Part shown: piece by piece, positions 8,843 through 18,318 of the stretch
Numbering within the stretch: position 1 is the first letter of the stretch
Layout: every line of letters begins with the position of its first letter
NCBI GenBank assembly: GCA_001023575.1
Contig: CP011489.1
Coordinates: 1,301,001-1,365,000 of the forward strand
Source of the DNA: Actinobacteria bacterium IMCC26256
Lineage (GTDB): Bacteria; Actinomycetota; Acidimicrobiia; IMCC26256
Length of the DNA stretch: 64,000 bases
Reading direction: 5' to 3'
The notes under the pieces: model-generated
Database searches by the model: none
The model's input: only the letters and a program-made list of their open reading frames with translations
What the model was told of the DNA's origin: nothing
Program-made: the position numbers and the translations under genes

Positions 8843-9193
8843 ATGAACGGTAACCGCTTCCTAAATCAATCACAGCCGCAGACTCTCTACGGAGCAACGA
8901 TGCTCTGTTACATCGATGGCGCTTTTGGCCTTCTATATGGAGCCGGGGCTGGCCTACTTATGCTCATAGCCATCGGACTTCTAGCCGGCGGATACGGGAT
9001 AGCCAACGAAAAGCGATGGGGTTATGTAGCAGCGGTTGTTGCGGCGATCCTTCAAGTAGGACTATTGGTGTTCTTTTACAGGCTCAGAGTCTTTGGATTT
9101 CCACAGGTCATGAACTTCATGTTCGATGCCCTATTAGTTGGACTTCTAGTTCATCCAATGAGTCGCGATTACCAGCGCCTCTGGTTTCGTTGA
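8843..9193 (+). CDS. Small integral membrane protein, function unknown
   Basis: The 116-residue product has three probable membrane segments: residues about 25-50 (Gly/Leu-rich), 58-76 (VAAVVAAILQVGLLVFFYR) and 88-102, with a short polar N-terminus and a basic C-terminal tail. The start ATG 8843 is preceded by GGAGAG, and an upstream ATG at 8829 would give only a five-codon peptide ending in the real start (ATGA). It lies between rlmN and an acyl-CoA synthetase in the same direction. No family is recognised. Confidence 0.7.
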   Translation: MNGNRFLNQSQPQTLYGATMLCYIDGAFGLLYGAGAGLLMLIAIGLLAGGYGIANEKRWGYVAAVVAAILQVGLLVFFYRLRVFGFPQVMNFMFDALLVGLLVHPMSRDYQRLWFR

Positions 9194-9243
9194 GTCGAAA
9201 CACGCCTCCGCTTAAAATCAACTAGAGATAGCTGACACCCAAA

Positions 9244-10866
9244 ATGGAATACAACCTCGCCGATCTCTGGGAATGTGTCGCTGACACAGTCCCCGAACGA
9301 GAAGCCTTCATATTTGGAGCCCTTCGACTCACCTATAGCGATGCCGAGAAGCGCATCAACCGCCTAGCCCATTACCTACTAGAGAGCGGGGTGCAACCGG
9401 GAGACCGCGTCGCTCTCTACTTATTCAATGGCAATGAATACCTTGAAGCGATGCTCGCAGCCTTCAAAATCAGAGCAGTCCCTGTAAATGTGAACTATCG
9501 CTACGTCGAGGAAGAACTCTCCTACCTTCTAAATGACTCCAGCGCTGTGGCACTAATTTTTCATGCCAGCTTCGCCTCGAAGATTCACTCCATCAAAGAC
9601 CGCATTCCACCAACCTCCTTCATCCTTGTAGAGGATGAATCTCCTGATGACGGGCTACTCGAGAAACTTGGCGCCATCGAATACGAATCGGCACTAATCA
9701 AGTCCTCGCCAGTGAGGGATTTTGCTCCTCGCACCGCAGATGATCTCTATATTCTCTACACAGGTGGCACAACCGGAATGCCGAAGGGAGTTATGTGGAG
9801 GCACGAAGACATTTTCTTCGGTGCCTTCGGCGGCGGTGATTTCGATGGGCGCAGTGTCACAACCCCAGAGGAGATCGCAGAAAAGGCTAAGAGCGGTCGA
9901 CTGCGCTGCCTTCCAGCCTGCCCATTTATGCATGGAACTGCACACTGGATCGCCTTCACAACACTCTTCTCGGGAGGCACCGTCGTAATCTCGAGGGATC
10001 GAGCATTTCACCCAACAAGTCTCTGGAGTCTGGTTGCAGAAGAGAGAGTAAATCTTCTAGTAATTGTCGGAGACGCATTTGCACGCCCTCTCGTTGAAGC
10101 GCTGAATAACGACATAGAGGCAGATGCAGTCTCTTGCTGCACCGTCATACTCTCAGGTGGTGCCATCCTCTCGCCCTCAGTTAAGACGGCACTCACTGAC
10201 AGGCTCCCAGGAACGATGATCATCGACGGCTATGGAGCATCAGAGACCGGAGGCCAAGGCCGTTCAGTTACGGTCGCCGGTAGCGAGCCGAGCGCGCGAC
10301 CGAAATTTAAAGTGAATTCCCAAACGATGGTGCTCACGGAGAACTTCTTGCCTGCAGAGGTAGGCGTTATTGGCTTGCTGGCGCGCAGAGGTCATGTTCC
10401 GATCGGATACTTGGGTGATCCTGTAAAATCGGCGGCAACTTTTCCGATCATTGACGGGGTCAGGTGGTCGGTTCCCGGTGACCACGCAGTTGTAGAGGCG
10501 GACGGTCTCATCACACTTTTAGGTCGTGGATCGGTCTCCATCAACACTGGCGGAGAGAAGGTTTACCCAGAAGAGGTCGAGTCAGCACTAAAGGCCCATG
10601 CAGGTATCTTTGATGCAATTGTTCTCGGAGTACCAGACGAAAAATGGGGAGAGCGTGTTGTTGCAGTCCTTCACCTGCGCGCTGGAGTAAGTCTCGACAT
10701 CGCTCAAATCAATGCGCATCTGCGCAGCCACGTAGCCGGTTACAAAATACCGAGAAGCGTCTTTCTGGCGCCATCGATCCATCGTTCTCCATCTGGAAAG
10801 CCCGATTACCGATGGGCCAAAGAATTTGCACTTGTTGCACTCTCCGCTAACGAAGGCCTGACATGA
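9244..10866 (+). CDS. Acyl-CoA synthetase (AMP-binding, FadD-like)
   Basis: This ANL-superfamily enzyme should activate a carboxylic acid to its CoA thioester through an acyl-adenylate. The 540-residue protein has the ATP-binding loop [11 protein letters not shown] (residues about 172-182), the adenine-contacting motif GYGASETGG (about 328-336), the hinge region [21 protein letters not shown], and the C-terminal catalytic lysine in [10 protein letters not shown]. The [11 protein letters not shown] ending is common in actinobacterial FadD proteins acting on fatty or steroid side-chain acids, but the substrate is unknown. Its TGA overlaps the next start codon as ATGA. Confidence 0.88.
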   Translation: MEYNLADLWECVADTVPEREAFIFGALRLTYSDAEKRINRLAHYLLESGVQPGDRVALYLFNGNEYLEAMLAAFKIRAVPVNVNYRYVEEELSYLLNDSSAVALIFHASFASKIHSIKDRIPPTSFILVEDESPDDGLLEKLGAIEYESALIKSSPVRDFAPRTADDLYILYTGGTTGMPKGVMWRHEDIFFGAFGGGDFDGRSVTTPEEIAEKAKSGRLRCLPACPFMHGTAHWIAFTTLFSGGTVVISRDRAFHPTSLWSLVAEERVNLLVIVGDAFARPLVEALNNDIEADAVSCCTVILSGGAILSPSVKTALTDRLPGTMIIDGYGASETGGQGRSVTVAGSEPSARPKFKVNSQTMVLTENFLPAEVGVIGLLARRGHVPIGYLGDPVKSAATFPIIDGVRWSVPGDHAVVEADGLITLLGRGSVSINTGGEKVYPEEVESALKAHAGIFDAIVLGVPDEKWGERVVAVLHLRAGVSLDIAQINAHLRSHVAGYKIPRSVFLAPSIHRSPSGKPDYRWAKEFALVALSANEGLT

Positions 10867-12896
10867 ACCGACTAGCCCAGGAAACCTCTCCGTATCTTCG
10901 CCAGCATGCCGATAATCCAGTCGATTGGTATCCATGGGGCGAGGAAGCGTTTACTGCGGCGCGCGAACTTGATCGCCCGATACTGCTTTCAGTTGGATAC
11001 TCGGCATGCCACTGGTGCCATGTGATGGCGCATGAATCCTTCGAGGATTCTGAGACAGCAGCAATAATGAATGACCTCTTTATCAACGTCAAGGTCGATC
11101 GCGAAGAACGCCCGGATGTTGATGCTGTGTACATGACAGCAGTGCAAGCGATGACCGGGCGGGGCGGCTGGCCTATGACTGTATTCATGACTGCAGAAGG
11201 TGTGCCTTTCTACGGCGGAACATATTTTCCCCCAGACGATCGACATGGCATGGCTTCATTCACGAGAGTTATGCAAGCAATTAGTGAAGCATGGATGACC
11301 GATCGCGAGCATGTTGCCGAACAAGGAGAACAGCTACGCGAACTAATTCAGCGTGCCGCAACTCCGCCGGAGGGAGGAGTCTCGCTCTCCGAGCGCTCGC
11401 CACATGAGGTGCTCGCCCCAATCGCAGAATTATTCGACCCAAGGCTTGGCGGATTCGGACGCGCTCCAAAATTTCCTCAGGCCATGACCATCGATCTACT
11501 GCTTCGACTCCACGCCAATACAAAGAACGAATCCGCTCTCCACATGGCGACTACCTCGCTCGATTGCATGGCAGATGGTGGAATCTACGATCACCTAGGT
11601 GGTGGTTTCGCTCGCTACTCCACCGACGACAAATGGCTCGTTCCGCACTTTGAGAAGATGCTCTACGATCAGGCTCTACTCCTCGGTGCCTATCTGCGCG
11701 CATTCTGCGCGACGGGTAATGCCTCTTATCGCAGTGTCATCGAAGAGACAATCGCTTACGTTCTGCGCGACCTCGCGACTCCTGATGCAGGTTGGGCATC
11801 TGCTGAGGATGCTGACTCCGAGGGAATCGAAGGAAAGTTCTACCTATGGAGCCCCAACGAGATTCACGAAGCCTGCAGCGACAGCGCCATCGCTAAAGCA
11901 GTCATCGAGTGGTTCGAAGTTACCGATGCTGGGAATTTTACTGATCCACACACTTACTATTCAGGCACGATTCTCGCTAATTCTCGACCGAGAGCAGAGC
12001 GCCCGGAGGCAGTGACTGCTGCTCTCCCACTGCTCCTCAAGTATCGCAGTAGGCGCGTAAGGCCCGGACTCGACGACAAGGTTCTTTTGGCCTGGAATGC
12101 ATGGTTTCTTCGGTCTCTTGTTGAGGCGGCCGCTGCATTAGGTCGCCAAGACTGGATGGATGCGGCGAGAGCTAATGCCCGATTTCTTCTCAGTGAGATG
12201 CGGAGCACTGAAGGTCGCCTACTTAGGTCTTGGCAGAATGGGCGTGCCCACCTTCCGGCATACGCAGAGGACTACGCAGCTCTGTTAGGAGCCCTCATTT
12301 CACTCGCAGAGCTCGACGACGCCAACTGGCTTACCGAGGCGATCTCGGTAGCAGACGATTTGATCGAATTATTCGGGCGCGAAGAAGGCGGCTTCTACAC
12401 CACAGGCACAGATCAAGAACGACTAGTTGCTCGCACATTGGATCTCCAAGACAATGCGACACCGGCAGCAAATTCACTAGCAGCTGATGCGCTCCTCCGC
12501 CTCGCTGACCTAACAGGCGTGGAGGAGTATCGCGAGACCGCGATAAGAACTCTGCGGCTCGTTGTTGGTGACGCCTATGAGCACCCAACTGCCTTTGCGT
12601 TTGCATTGGGAGCCATCGAGAGGGCGATTACACCGGCAGTTGAGATTGCATTCATCGGTGATGCTGCGCAGTTAGTAAAAGCAGTCGCTAACAGAGTCAT
12701 TCCATCAAGCGTATTTCTCTGGGCACGAAGCACATCAGATACGCACCTATCACCGCTCTTAGAGGGTCGTGGCGAGATCGATTCTCAAGGAACCGCATTT
12801 GTCTGCGAATCAAATACATGTCGATTGCCAGTGACTGATAGCGAGTCTTTAAATCAAGAGATTGATTTAGCGCTATCCAACCGCAGAGGCGATTAA
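10863..12896 (+). CDS. DUF255 thioredoxin-fold / six-hairpin glycosidase-like protein (YyaL/SSP411 family)
   Basis: The 677-residue protein belongs to the YyaL/spermatogenesis-associated protein 20 family. The N-terminal thioredoxin-like DUF255 domain begins with the signature [21 protein letters not shown] and has C49-H-W-C52 at the expected redox position. The rest is an alpha/alpha toroid typical of N-acylglucosamine 2-epimerase-like folds, with [25 protein letters not shown] and KVLLAWNAW segments. The biochemical role is not settled. Four-base overlap with the upstream acyl-CoA synthetase suggests cotranscription. It has no signal peptide, so it is likely cytoplasmic. Confidence 0.9.
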   Translation: MNRLAQETSPYLRQHADNPVDWYPWGEEAFTAARELDRPILLSVGYSACHWCHVMAHESFEDSETAAIMNDLFINVKVDREERPDVDAVYMTAVQAMTGRGGWPMTVFMTAEGVPFYGGTYFPPDDRHGMASFTRVMQAISEAWMTDREHVAEQGEQLRELIQRAATPPEGGVSLSERSPHEVLAPIAELFDPRLGGFGRAPKFPQAMTIDLLLRLHANTKNESALHMATTSLDCMADGGIYDHLGGGFARYSTDDKWLVPHFEKMLYDQALLLGAYLRAFCATGNASYRSVIEETIAYVLRDLATPDAGWASAEDADSEGIEGKFYLWSPNEIHEACSDSAIAKAVIEWFEVTDAGNFTDPHTYYSGTILANSRPRAERPEAVTAALPLLLKYRSRRVRPGLDDKVLLAWNAWFLRSLVEAAAALGRQDWMDAARANARFLLSEMRSTEGRLLRSWQNGRAHLPAYAEDYAALLGALISLAELDDANWLTEAISVADDLIELFGREEGGFYTTGTDQERLVARTLDLQDNATPAANSLAADALLRLADLTGVEEYRETAIRTLRLVVGDAYEHPTAFAFALGAIERAITPAVEIAFIGDAAQLVKAVANRVIPSSVFLWARSTSDTHLSPLLEGRGEIDSQGTAFVCESNTCRLPVTDSESLNQEIDLALSNRRGD

Positions 12897-12912
12897 GGGA
12901 CTCTTAGCAACC

Positions 12913-13578
12913 TCAGACGAGGAGACCGAATCCTCCGGCAAGTGCGTCTGCTGAGACCCAACCAAATGCAATGATTGCCTCGCCGCCGCTTGGACTGCAC
13001 TCACCGACTAGCTCAACTGCGGCTTTGCCCCCACCCTTAACGGTGCTTGCATCTAGAACCGGCTCCGGCACTTTGCCAGGCTTGACTCGAAAGGCATGCT
13101 CGTCATAACGAGTGTCGCAGGAGAAACGTTTCGCTAGGCGGCGTCCCCATGCTCGCTCCTCACCAGTTGCCTTGTAATTGGGGCGAGGAACTACGTCGTC
13201 CAATTGGGCGAAGAGGTTGTAGGTGGCGGGGTGAGCGATGCGGCCTGCGATGAGGACATCCTCATCCGGGAACGAGATCGCTGCACGACGATAGAGCTCT
13301 GCGACCAAAGCCTTGAGTGTGGTTCCACTTGTCTTGCCTTTGCGAATCGCACCTAGCCCCCAGAGAATGCAGGGGGTTCCACCAACGCGCTCGAGTGAGC
13401 CAAATAGGAATCCGTGGGTCTCGTCATCTACTTCCGCAATCACGATAAGTGGAAATTTCTCCACTTGAGACTCAAGGTGTTCGTCCATTCCAGCAAGTCC
13501 AACCGCTACAAGCAGTTGACTGAACTCATCGAGTTCAACCGGCTTGAGGGAGACTGAGTCACGCGATTCAATCTGCAT
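12913..13578 (-). CDS. Protein of unknown function, possible GNAT-like fold
   Basis: A 221-residue minus-strand gene starts at ATG 13578 and converges on the DUF255 gene 17 bases away. No family is recognised. The middle region has an order reminiscent of acetyltransferases: a beta-strand (HGFLFGSLERVGG), another strand with WGLGAI, then a basic Gly/Thr loop RKGKTSGTTLKALVAELYRRA resembling a pyrophosphate-binding loop and helix, then ATYNLFAQLDDVVPRPNY. The C-terminal 60 residues are Gly-rich and would be extra. The fold is an inference from pattern only. It has no membrane segment or signal peptide. Confidence 0.75.
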   Translation of the reverse strand: MQIESRDSVSLKPVELDEFSQLLVAVGLAGMDEHLESQVEKFPLIVIAEVDDETHGFLFGSLERVGGTPCILWGLGAIRKGKTSGTTLKALVAELYRRAAISFPDEDVLIAGRIAHPATYNLFAQLDDVVPRPNYKATGEERAWGRRLAKRFSCDTRYDEHAFRVKPGKVPEPVLDASTVKGGGKAAVELVGECSPSGGEAIIAFGWVSADALAGGFGLLV

Positions 13579-13799
13579 AGGTCCCTATTCTGACCGCATA
13601 AATGGGAGACCGCCAATCGCCTCTCTCTTGGGAGCGATGGGCGATACGACAAAAGTCTCGCCTGCTGCTACTCAAAGAGCCTCGAGAGAGCCGATTTAGA
13701 CCCAATAATAAATATGAATTCTCCCTGTTTTGCGACACATTTGCCCCTCCGTACGAAACGCCTTCTTTAAGTCCGTCGCCACAATGTAAGCATGGGAAG

Positions 13800-13825
13800 C
13801 TTAAATCGCCTTAAAGTCTCTTAAA
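13800..13825 (+). promoter_or_regulatory. Three CTTAAA boxes on a 10-bp period before the P450 start
   Basis: CTTAAA occurs at 13800, 13810 and 13820, exactly one helical turn apart, with the last copy running into the A of the P450 ATG. There is no Shine-Dalgarno sequence here, so the region may hold the core promoter of a leaderless transcript, a phased operator, or both. Confidence 0.4.
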
Positions 13826-15057
13826 TGACACAGAATTTGGATGCCCTCAAATGGAGCCCTCGAGATCCATCTTTTCGTGCCGATCCCTACCCTTGGTATA
13901 AGGCACTCCGGGAGCAGACGCCTGTACTTGCCCATCACGAAGTGGGATTTGTCGTATCGCGATACGCAGATATTGAGGCTCTCCTGCGTGACCCTCGACT
14001 CGGCGTATCAACGCCCTCACCCTGGCGCGAAGTAATGGCCGAAGCAGCATCCCCCGCCCTGCGACGTTTAGCCGAACTAACACTGCTCTTTATCGACCCA
14101 CCAGAGCATTCGAGGGTTCGTGCGACATTTGCAAAAGCGTTTACTCCTAGGCGCATTGCAGCGCTCCAACCTCACCTCGAAAAAACGATTGACTCAATTC
14201 TTGATCGCCTCGACCCTCAAGACGAGTTTGATCTCATGACCGAAATAGCCGAACCATTTCCAATTCTCAGCATCACCCATCTCCTTGGAGTGCCCGAGTC
14301 CGACTGGACAGAGTTGCACCGTTGGACAACAGAAATTACAGCTTTCAACGAATTACCGATTGATCTATCTGCACTACCAGCGGCTAACGAGGCTGCAACA
14401 GATTTTGACGCGTACTGTCGAACAATCATTGATGAGCGGCGTTCGAATCCAGGCGAAGACCTAATCTCTGCGCTCCTAACCGCAGAGGAAGATGGCACAG
14501 GTTTAAGTGTCGATGAGATCGTTGCGATGCTCATACTTCTATTGATGGCCGGGCACGACACTACAAAGAGCCTCATCTCAAGCGGCCTTCGCGAACTCTT
14601 GCGTCACCCGGATCAAGCAGAGTTGCTGCGCAACGACCCATCTCTGATTTCGAGTGCAATCGAAGAACTACTGCGATTCGAGAGCCCTCTGCACGTTGCC
14701 TCCGGTGGAGGGCGTTGGGCAAGCGAACCCTTCGAACTCCACGGAGTAACCATCACCCCTGGTGCCGCGGTTCGCCTACTCCTAGGTTCCGGTAACCGCG
14801 ATCCAGATGCCTTTGAGAATCCGGACAGACTCGATATTCAGCGTGCACCTAAGCCACATTTGGCATTCGGCAAAGGAATTCACTTCTGTATTGGCGCCGC
14901 ACTTGGGCGGCAAGAATCACAGATCGTGATTTCGCGAGTTCTAACTCGATTCCCAGACCTTGAGGTCACGAAAGACGAACTCACTTGGCGCTCGAACTTC
15001 GTTACGCGCCAGTTAACCGAACTCCCCGTAAGACGCGCAGCAAGATCCGCTTCTTAG
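13825..15057 (+). CDS. Cytochrome P450
   Basis: This 410-residue soluble bacterial P450 should insert one oxygen atom into an organic substrate using electrons from separate redox partners. The I-helix oxygen-activation motif is GHDTT (residues 243-247), the ExxR pair lies in EELLRF (E281 and R284), and the heme-ligand Cys355 is in FGKGIHFCIGAALGRQE. Length and the HLAFGKGIHFCIGA form match class I actinobacterial P450s. The ATG at 13825 is directly preceded by repeated CTTAAA boxes and has no ribosome site, so the message may be leaderless. No ferredoxin or reductase gene is adjacent and the substrate is unknown. Confidence 0.93.
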   Translation: MTQNLDALKWSPRDPSFRADPYPWYKALREQTPVLAHHEVGFVVSRYADIEALLRDPRLGVSTPSPWREVMAEAASPALRRLAELTLLFIDPPEHSRVRATFAKAFTPRRIAALQPHLEKTIDSILDRLDPQDEFDLMTEIAEPFPILSITHLLGVPESDWTELHRWTTEITAFNELPIDLSALPAANEAATDFDAYCRTIIDERRSNPGEDLISALLTAEEDGTGLSVDEIVAMLILLLMAGHDTTKSLISSGLRELLRHPDQAELLRNDPSLISSAIEELLRFESPLHVASGGGRWASEPFELHGVTITPGAAVRLLLGSGNRDPDAFENPDRLDIQRAPKPHLAFGKGIHFCIGAALGRQESQIVISRVLTRFPDLEVTKDELTWRSNFVTRQLTELPVRRAARSAS

Positions 15058-15058
15058 G

Positions 15059-15081
15059 CTCGAATAGTTGAACTAATCGAG
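15059..15081. promoter_or_regulatory. 23-bp near-perfect palindrome after the P450 gene
   Basis: One base after the P450 stop codon, CTCGA-A-TAGTT-G-AACTA-A-TCGAG forms a dyad with 10 of 11 pairs complementary around a single central base. With almost no loop and no following T-run it looks more like a protein-binding site than an intrinsic terminator. Confidence 0.35.
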
Positions 15082-15196
15082 ATTGCTCAGGTTGTGCATT
15101 CGCCGCTAATGGGTCTGCACTCAACTGACTGCGGGTCGTCATCTATGCAATTACGATTACAAAATTCTTAAGTTGAGAAGGTGTTAGTTTCCACGA

Positions 15197-16477
15197 ATGG
15201 ACTCTATGGGGGACGGGGCAAGCAGCAAGGCACGGTCAGATGACGACGACACGGTAGGCGCATCTAAAGGATCTCGCAATCGGCGTAGGCGTCGCCGAGT
15301 CGCCACCGGCGTTTTTGCCTGCATAGTTGTCGCTTCAGCAGTTGTTGGCGTTGCAGTCCGGGTCAGTAAATCTTCGACGGCAGGCACTTTGGTAACTGGG
15401 CCGAGTGGTGCAATCTGCGATTTTAAAGTTAGCGGCGATTGTCAAAACATGAACTTGAATGGCGTTGTCGTGCGAGGCGTCGATCTGACGGGGATGAAAT
15501 TTAATGGTTCGTCCCTTAACGGCGCCGACTTCACTGGTTCGACGTTCACAAATACCGACTTAACCGGCGCAACGTTTATTGGAGCGATACTTGACGGAGT
15601 GAAATCTGGCGGAGTGATCGGCAAGAAGTCACTCAAAACATCATGCGACAGTCAGATCGACTACGGAGACATAGGCTGCGAATTGTGGTTGCAGTCGGTT
15701 CAATTCAACGCCCCGATCTATTGCTACCCCATCGAATGGTGGATGGCCTGCCTCGGACTCGCACCGGATGGGGACATTGCCACCGTGCCGCAGAGCGATG
15801 GAAGAAAACAATGGCTTCCAGCACAGTGGCAATTCGTTGACGGTTACCTTGTCGGACCACGCGCAAATTTGGGCGGGGCGAGTCTCGGAGCCTCTGATTT
15901 GTCCTACATAAACCTTTCGTCCGCAATCCTCAACAAAGCGGAATTACAAAACGCAACACTCAAAGGCTCCGTGGTTGATTATGCCGATCTTCAAGGTGCA
16001 GCGCTTCGCGGTAGTTGGGAGAAAGAGGTTGGAAGCTTCAACGGTGTGATTGTCTCTTACGGCACACAATTGCGAGTCGAAGACTGCGTGTGGGGTTCAG
16101 CGGTTGCTGTTAGCCGTGGCATCTGGGGCGGCGGCTATATCGAACACGGTTTTTGGGACGTCTTAACAAACGCAATCGTATTAGGTAGGTTTCCTGGTTG
16201 CAGTGACAATTCGCCAAATCCTGGCCCTCGAACTGCCCCGACCAACACCTGCACCACTCGCTTGATTACTTGGAGTTCCAGTCTGGGTTTTGACACTGCT
16301 GCGCAGAAGGCTAATCCCGGACAAGTAGACCCCTCAATCGGGGACCCGGCAGGAAGCAGATTACCCGACGATACTGGTCCGTGGAAGTACAACACCTACA
16401 CCGGGCATCTGACGCAGTGTCCGAATCCAGCCGAACAAACGACAACGACAACGACCACTACGAGACCCTTGAATTGA
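15197..16477 (+). CDS. Membrane-anchored pentapeptide-repeat protein
   Basis: The 426-residue protein begins with an acidic then very basic cytoplasmic stretch (RNRRRRRR, about residues 27-34), one membrane segment (about 36-55), and a large outside part. Two blocks of A(D/N)LxG-type pentapeptides build a right-handed beta-helix: roughly residues 80-136 and 215-275. The insert between them is rich in Cys, Trp and Tyr. The C-terminal 150 residues are non-repetitive with several Cys and end in an eight-residue Thr run. ATG 15206 is an alternative start. It stands alone between a P450 gene and a convergent SDR gene. Pentapeptide helices mostly act as scaffolds; no specific function can be given. 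Confidence 0.8.
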   Translation: MDSMGDGASSKARSDDDDTVGASKGSRNRRRRRRVATGVFACIVVASAVVGVAVRVSKSSTAGTLVTGPSGAICDFKVSGDCQNMNLNGVVVRGVDLTGMKFNGSSLNGADFTGSTFTNTDLTGATFIGAILDGVKSGGVIGKKSLKTSCDSQIDYGDIGCELWLQSVQFNAPIYCYPIEWWMACLGLAPDGDIATVPQSDGRKQWLPAQWQFVDGYLVGPRANLGGASLGASDLSYINLSSAILNKAELQNATLKGSVVDYADLQGAALRGSWEKEVGSFNGVIVSYGTQLRVEDCVWGSAVAVSRGIWGGGYIEHGFWDVLTNAIVLGRFPGCSDNSPNPGPRTAPTNTCTTRLITWSSSLGFDTAAQKANPGQVDPSIGDPAGSRLPDDTGPWKYNTYTGHLTQCPNPAEQTTTTTTTTRPLN

Positions 16478-16577
16478 TTAGCTGCAGGGTTTTACCAGCA
16501 CCAAGGATAAAGCTGAGCAACGCTTTGCCAAAGTAATCGCAAGACAGTGAACTGCTTCTGTCTCAGCGACGCGCGGG

Positions 16578-17579
16578 CTACCCGGCTACAGGCTCTCCGT
16601 CCGGCAAGGTCGGTTCGTTGCCGCAGGTTTCACTGACCCAGTCCCAGAGACGTTGGCGACGGTCAGGCGTCTCGGCATTCTTTGTTCCGCGTAACTTGTG
16701 CGTACTGCGGGGTCGCCGGTCGAGCCAGAAGCCGCCGTTCAATTGCAGTGGGAGCTCATCGGCCGCTAGCCACACCAACGTGTCGGCTCCCTGCTCAGGC
16801 GAGCGCAAGAGCGGACCCATGATCTTCGAGAACGTCGGCAACGATGCGTCGACGCCTGGGGTCGAGGCCCATCCAGGGTGCATTGCGTGGAAGTGGATCC
16901 CGAGACCCCCGAATCGCTCGGCCCACATCTCGTTGAGCACAACTTGGGCTCGCTTTGCACGCGCGTACTGCTCGGTACCGCGGTACTCCGCTTCGGACAT
17001 CTGGAGCCCTGAGACGGTTAGGCCGGATGAGTACATTCCTCCAGACGACATCGTCAGCACCCGAGACTGTGGCGTGGTTGCGAGCCGATCAAGGAGCAGA
17101 CTCGTCAACAGGAATGGCCCGACCACCTGACTCGCTACCGTGGCCTCGGTGCCGTCTGGCGCGGTGCGTCGATCCGCGGTTAGGGCACCGGCATTGTGAA
17201 TCAGCACGTCGAGTCGATCGTGATCCGCGAGCACTCGTTTGGCCAACGCCTTAACTTGCTCGTAGTCGCCCATGTCGGCCGCAACTTGGGTCACATTGGA
17301 ATTGCCAGACGATTCGATGATCGCTGCGACGGCCTGATCATTACGATCGGCATCGCGCCCGACGAGCACGAGCGTTGCACCGCAATCGGCGAGTTGCATA
17401 GCCGCAGCCTTTCCGAGTCCGGAGGTCGCGCCAGTGAGGACGATCACCCGTCCAGAGAGGTCATACCCTTGGAGGGGTCGCCAACCATCGAGCCGAGACC
17501 GCACCACATAACCAATCCGGGTGAAACTCGTGACTACCGGCGCTTCGACGAGAGCATCGACGATGTCGCGACCGTTCAT
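16578..17579 (-). CDS. Short-chain dehydrogenase/reductase
   Basis: This 333-residue SDR should be an NAD(P)-dependent oxidoreductase of the retinol-dehydrogenase/DHRS12-like kind. The nucleotide-binding motif is VLTGATSGLGKAAA (about residues 47-60), followed by LVGRD, the NAG structural motif in IHNAGAL, the catalytic Ser in LTMSSGG, and the catalytic Tyr-X3-Lys in YARAK. The N-terminal 45 residues before the Rossmann fold are longer than usual. It overlaps the upstream SRPBCC gene by four bases. Both genes are visibly richer in G+C (60% in the 17221 line) than neighbours, suggesting a different history. Substrate unknown. Confidence 0.9.
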   Translation of the reverse strand: MNGRDIVDALVEAPVVTSFTRIGYVVRSRLDGWRPLQGYDLSGRVIVLTGATSGLGKAAAMQLADCGATLVLVGRDADRNDQAVAAIIESSGNSNVTQVAADMGDYEQVKALAKRVLADHDRLDVLIHNAGALTADRRTAPDGTEATVASQVVGPFLLTSLLLDRLATTPQSRVLTMSSGGMYSSGLTVSGLQMSEAEYRGTEQYARAKRAQVVLNEMWAERFGGLGIHFHAMHPGWASTPGVDASLPTFSKIMGPLLRSPEQGADTLVWLAADELPLQLNGGFWLDRRPRSTHKLRGTKNAETPDRRQRLWDWVSETCGNEPTLPDGEPVAG

Positions 17580-18025
17580 CGAGATCGGTCCGGGAGCCGT
17601 TCGCCGTCGAGTACTCGAATCAGTCCTGCGGCTGCTCTATCTCCGATGCGGCCGAATGTGAGTCGAAGGATCGGATCGGCGAGACCTAGCGGCCCCTTGA
17701 GCGTGAGCTCGGCGTCATAGGTCACGATCGACCCTGTACCATCAGCCTCGACGGTAATCGTGTCAAGCGAAGTGAGAATTAATGTTTCGGCGCGCGCGAC
17801 GATTGAATTCGGGGAATCGAATTGGGTTGTGCGATAACGAAGCGGCGCGGGGAGTCCCTTTACCGTCACGTCGTAGACCGCATTCAGCCCGGGACCCTCA
17901 CCCTCCGACTGCTTGACACGGGTCACGCCCGGATCCCATTCGGCAAAGTTTGAGAGGTTCGCCATGTAGGCGAAGGCCTCGGCTGGAGACTTCGGTGAAC
18001 GAAGACGAACGAGATATCGAGCCAT
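17576..18025 (-). CDS. SRPBCC-family lipid/polyketide-binding-type protein
   Basis: The 149-residue product matches the START/Bet v1-like fold of polyketide cyclase/dehydrase family proteins. It opens with the typical pattern RSPKSPAEAFAYMANLSNFAEWDPG and continues with alternating strands (YDVTVKGLPAPLRYRTTQFD, GSIVTYDAELTLKGP) and a long C-terminal helix. Such proteins bind hydrophobic ligands and some are enzymes. It is first in a two-gene operon with the SDR at 16578 (ATGA overlap), suggesting they act on the same hydrophobic molecule. G+C is about 60%. The start ATG 18025 is about 120 bases from tRNA-Val. Confidence 0.85.
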   Translation of the reverse strand: MARYLVRLRSPKSPAEAFAYMANLSNFAEWDPGVTRVKQSEGEGPGLNAVYDVTVKGLPAPLRYRTTQFDSPNSIVARAETLILTSLDTITVEADGTGSIVTYDAELTLKGPLGLADPILRLTFGRIGDRAAAGLIRVLDGERLPDRSR

Positions 18026-18145
18026 AGAGAATGTCTACCCCGTGGCGGACCGAAGTATTGAACGCGGGTGCCGACCTTAGGAAGCGAGAAGGGCCAGCTG
18101 AGCAGCCCAAACTACCTATTTCTGACAAATATTCCTGACAACGAG

Positions 18146-18219
18146 TGGGCGATGCGGGACTCGAACCCACGACCTCTGCCGTGTGAAGGCAGCGCTCTAA
18201 CCAACTGAGCCAATCGCCC
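18146..18219 (-). tRNA. tRNA-Val(CAC)
   Basis: A complete 74-nt cloverleaf is read on the minus strand: acceptor GGGCGAT/ATCGCCC, D-arm GCTC/GAGC, anticodon stem CTGCC/GGCAG with loop TTCACAC (anticodon CAC), T-arm GTGGG/CCCGC with TTCGAGT loop, discriminator A. CCA is not encoded. Confidence 0.96.
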
Positions 18220-18318
18220 GAGAGGTGCAGACTACAACGCACCACACGGTCTCCAATCTTGACACTACGCTTCACCCTTCGGCAGAGACCGAACGCGAGC
18301 CGCATCTTGGAGGCGCAC

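Noticed and set aside
8829-8846. Five-codon upstream reading frame ending in the start of the membrane protein (ATGA)
   Set aside because: Could be a leader peptide but equally a chance repeat of ATGAACGG; too short to support.
13602-13814. A 70-codon open frame between the unknown gene and the P450 gene
   Set aside because: No ribosome site, poor protein-like composition, and it runs over the P450 promoter and CTTAAA boxes.
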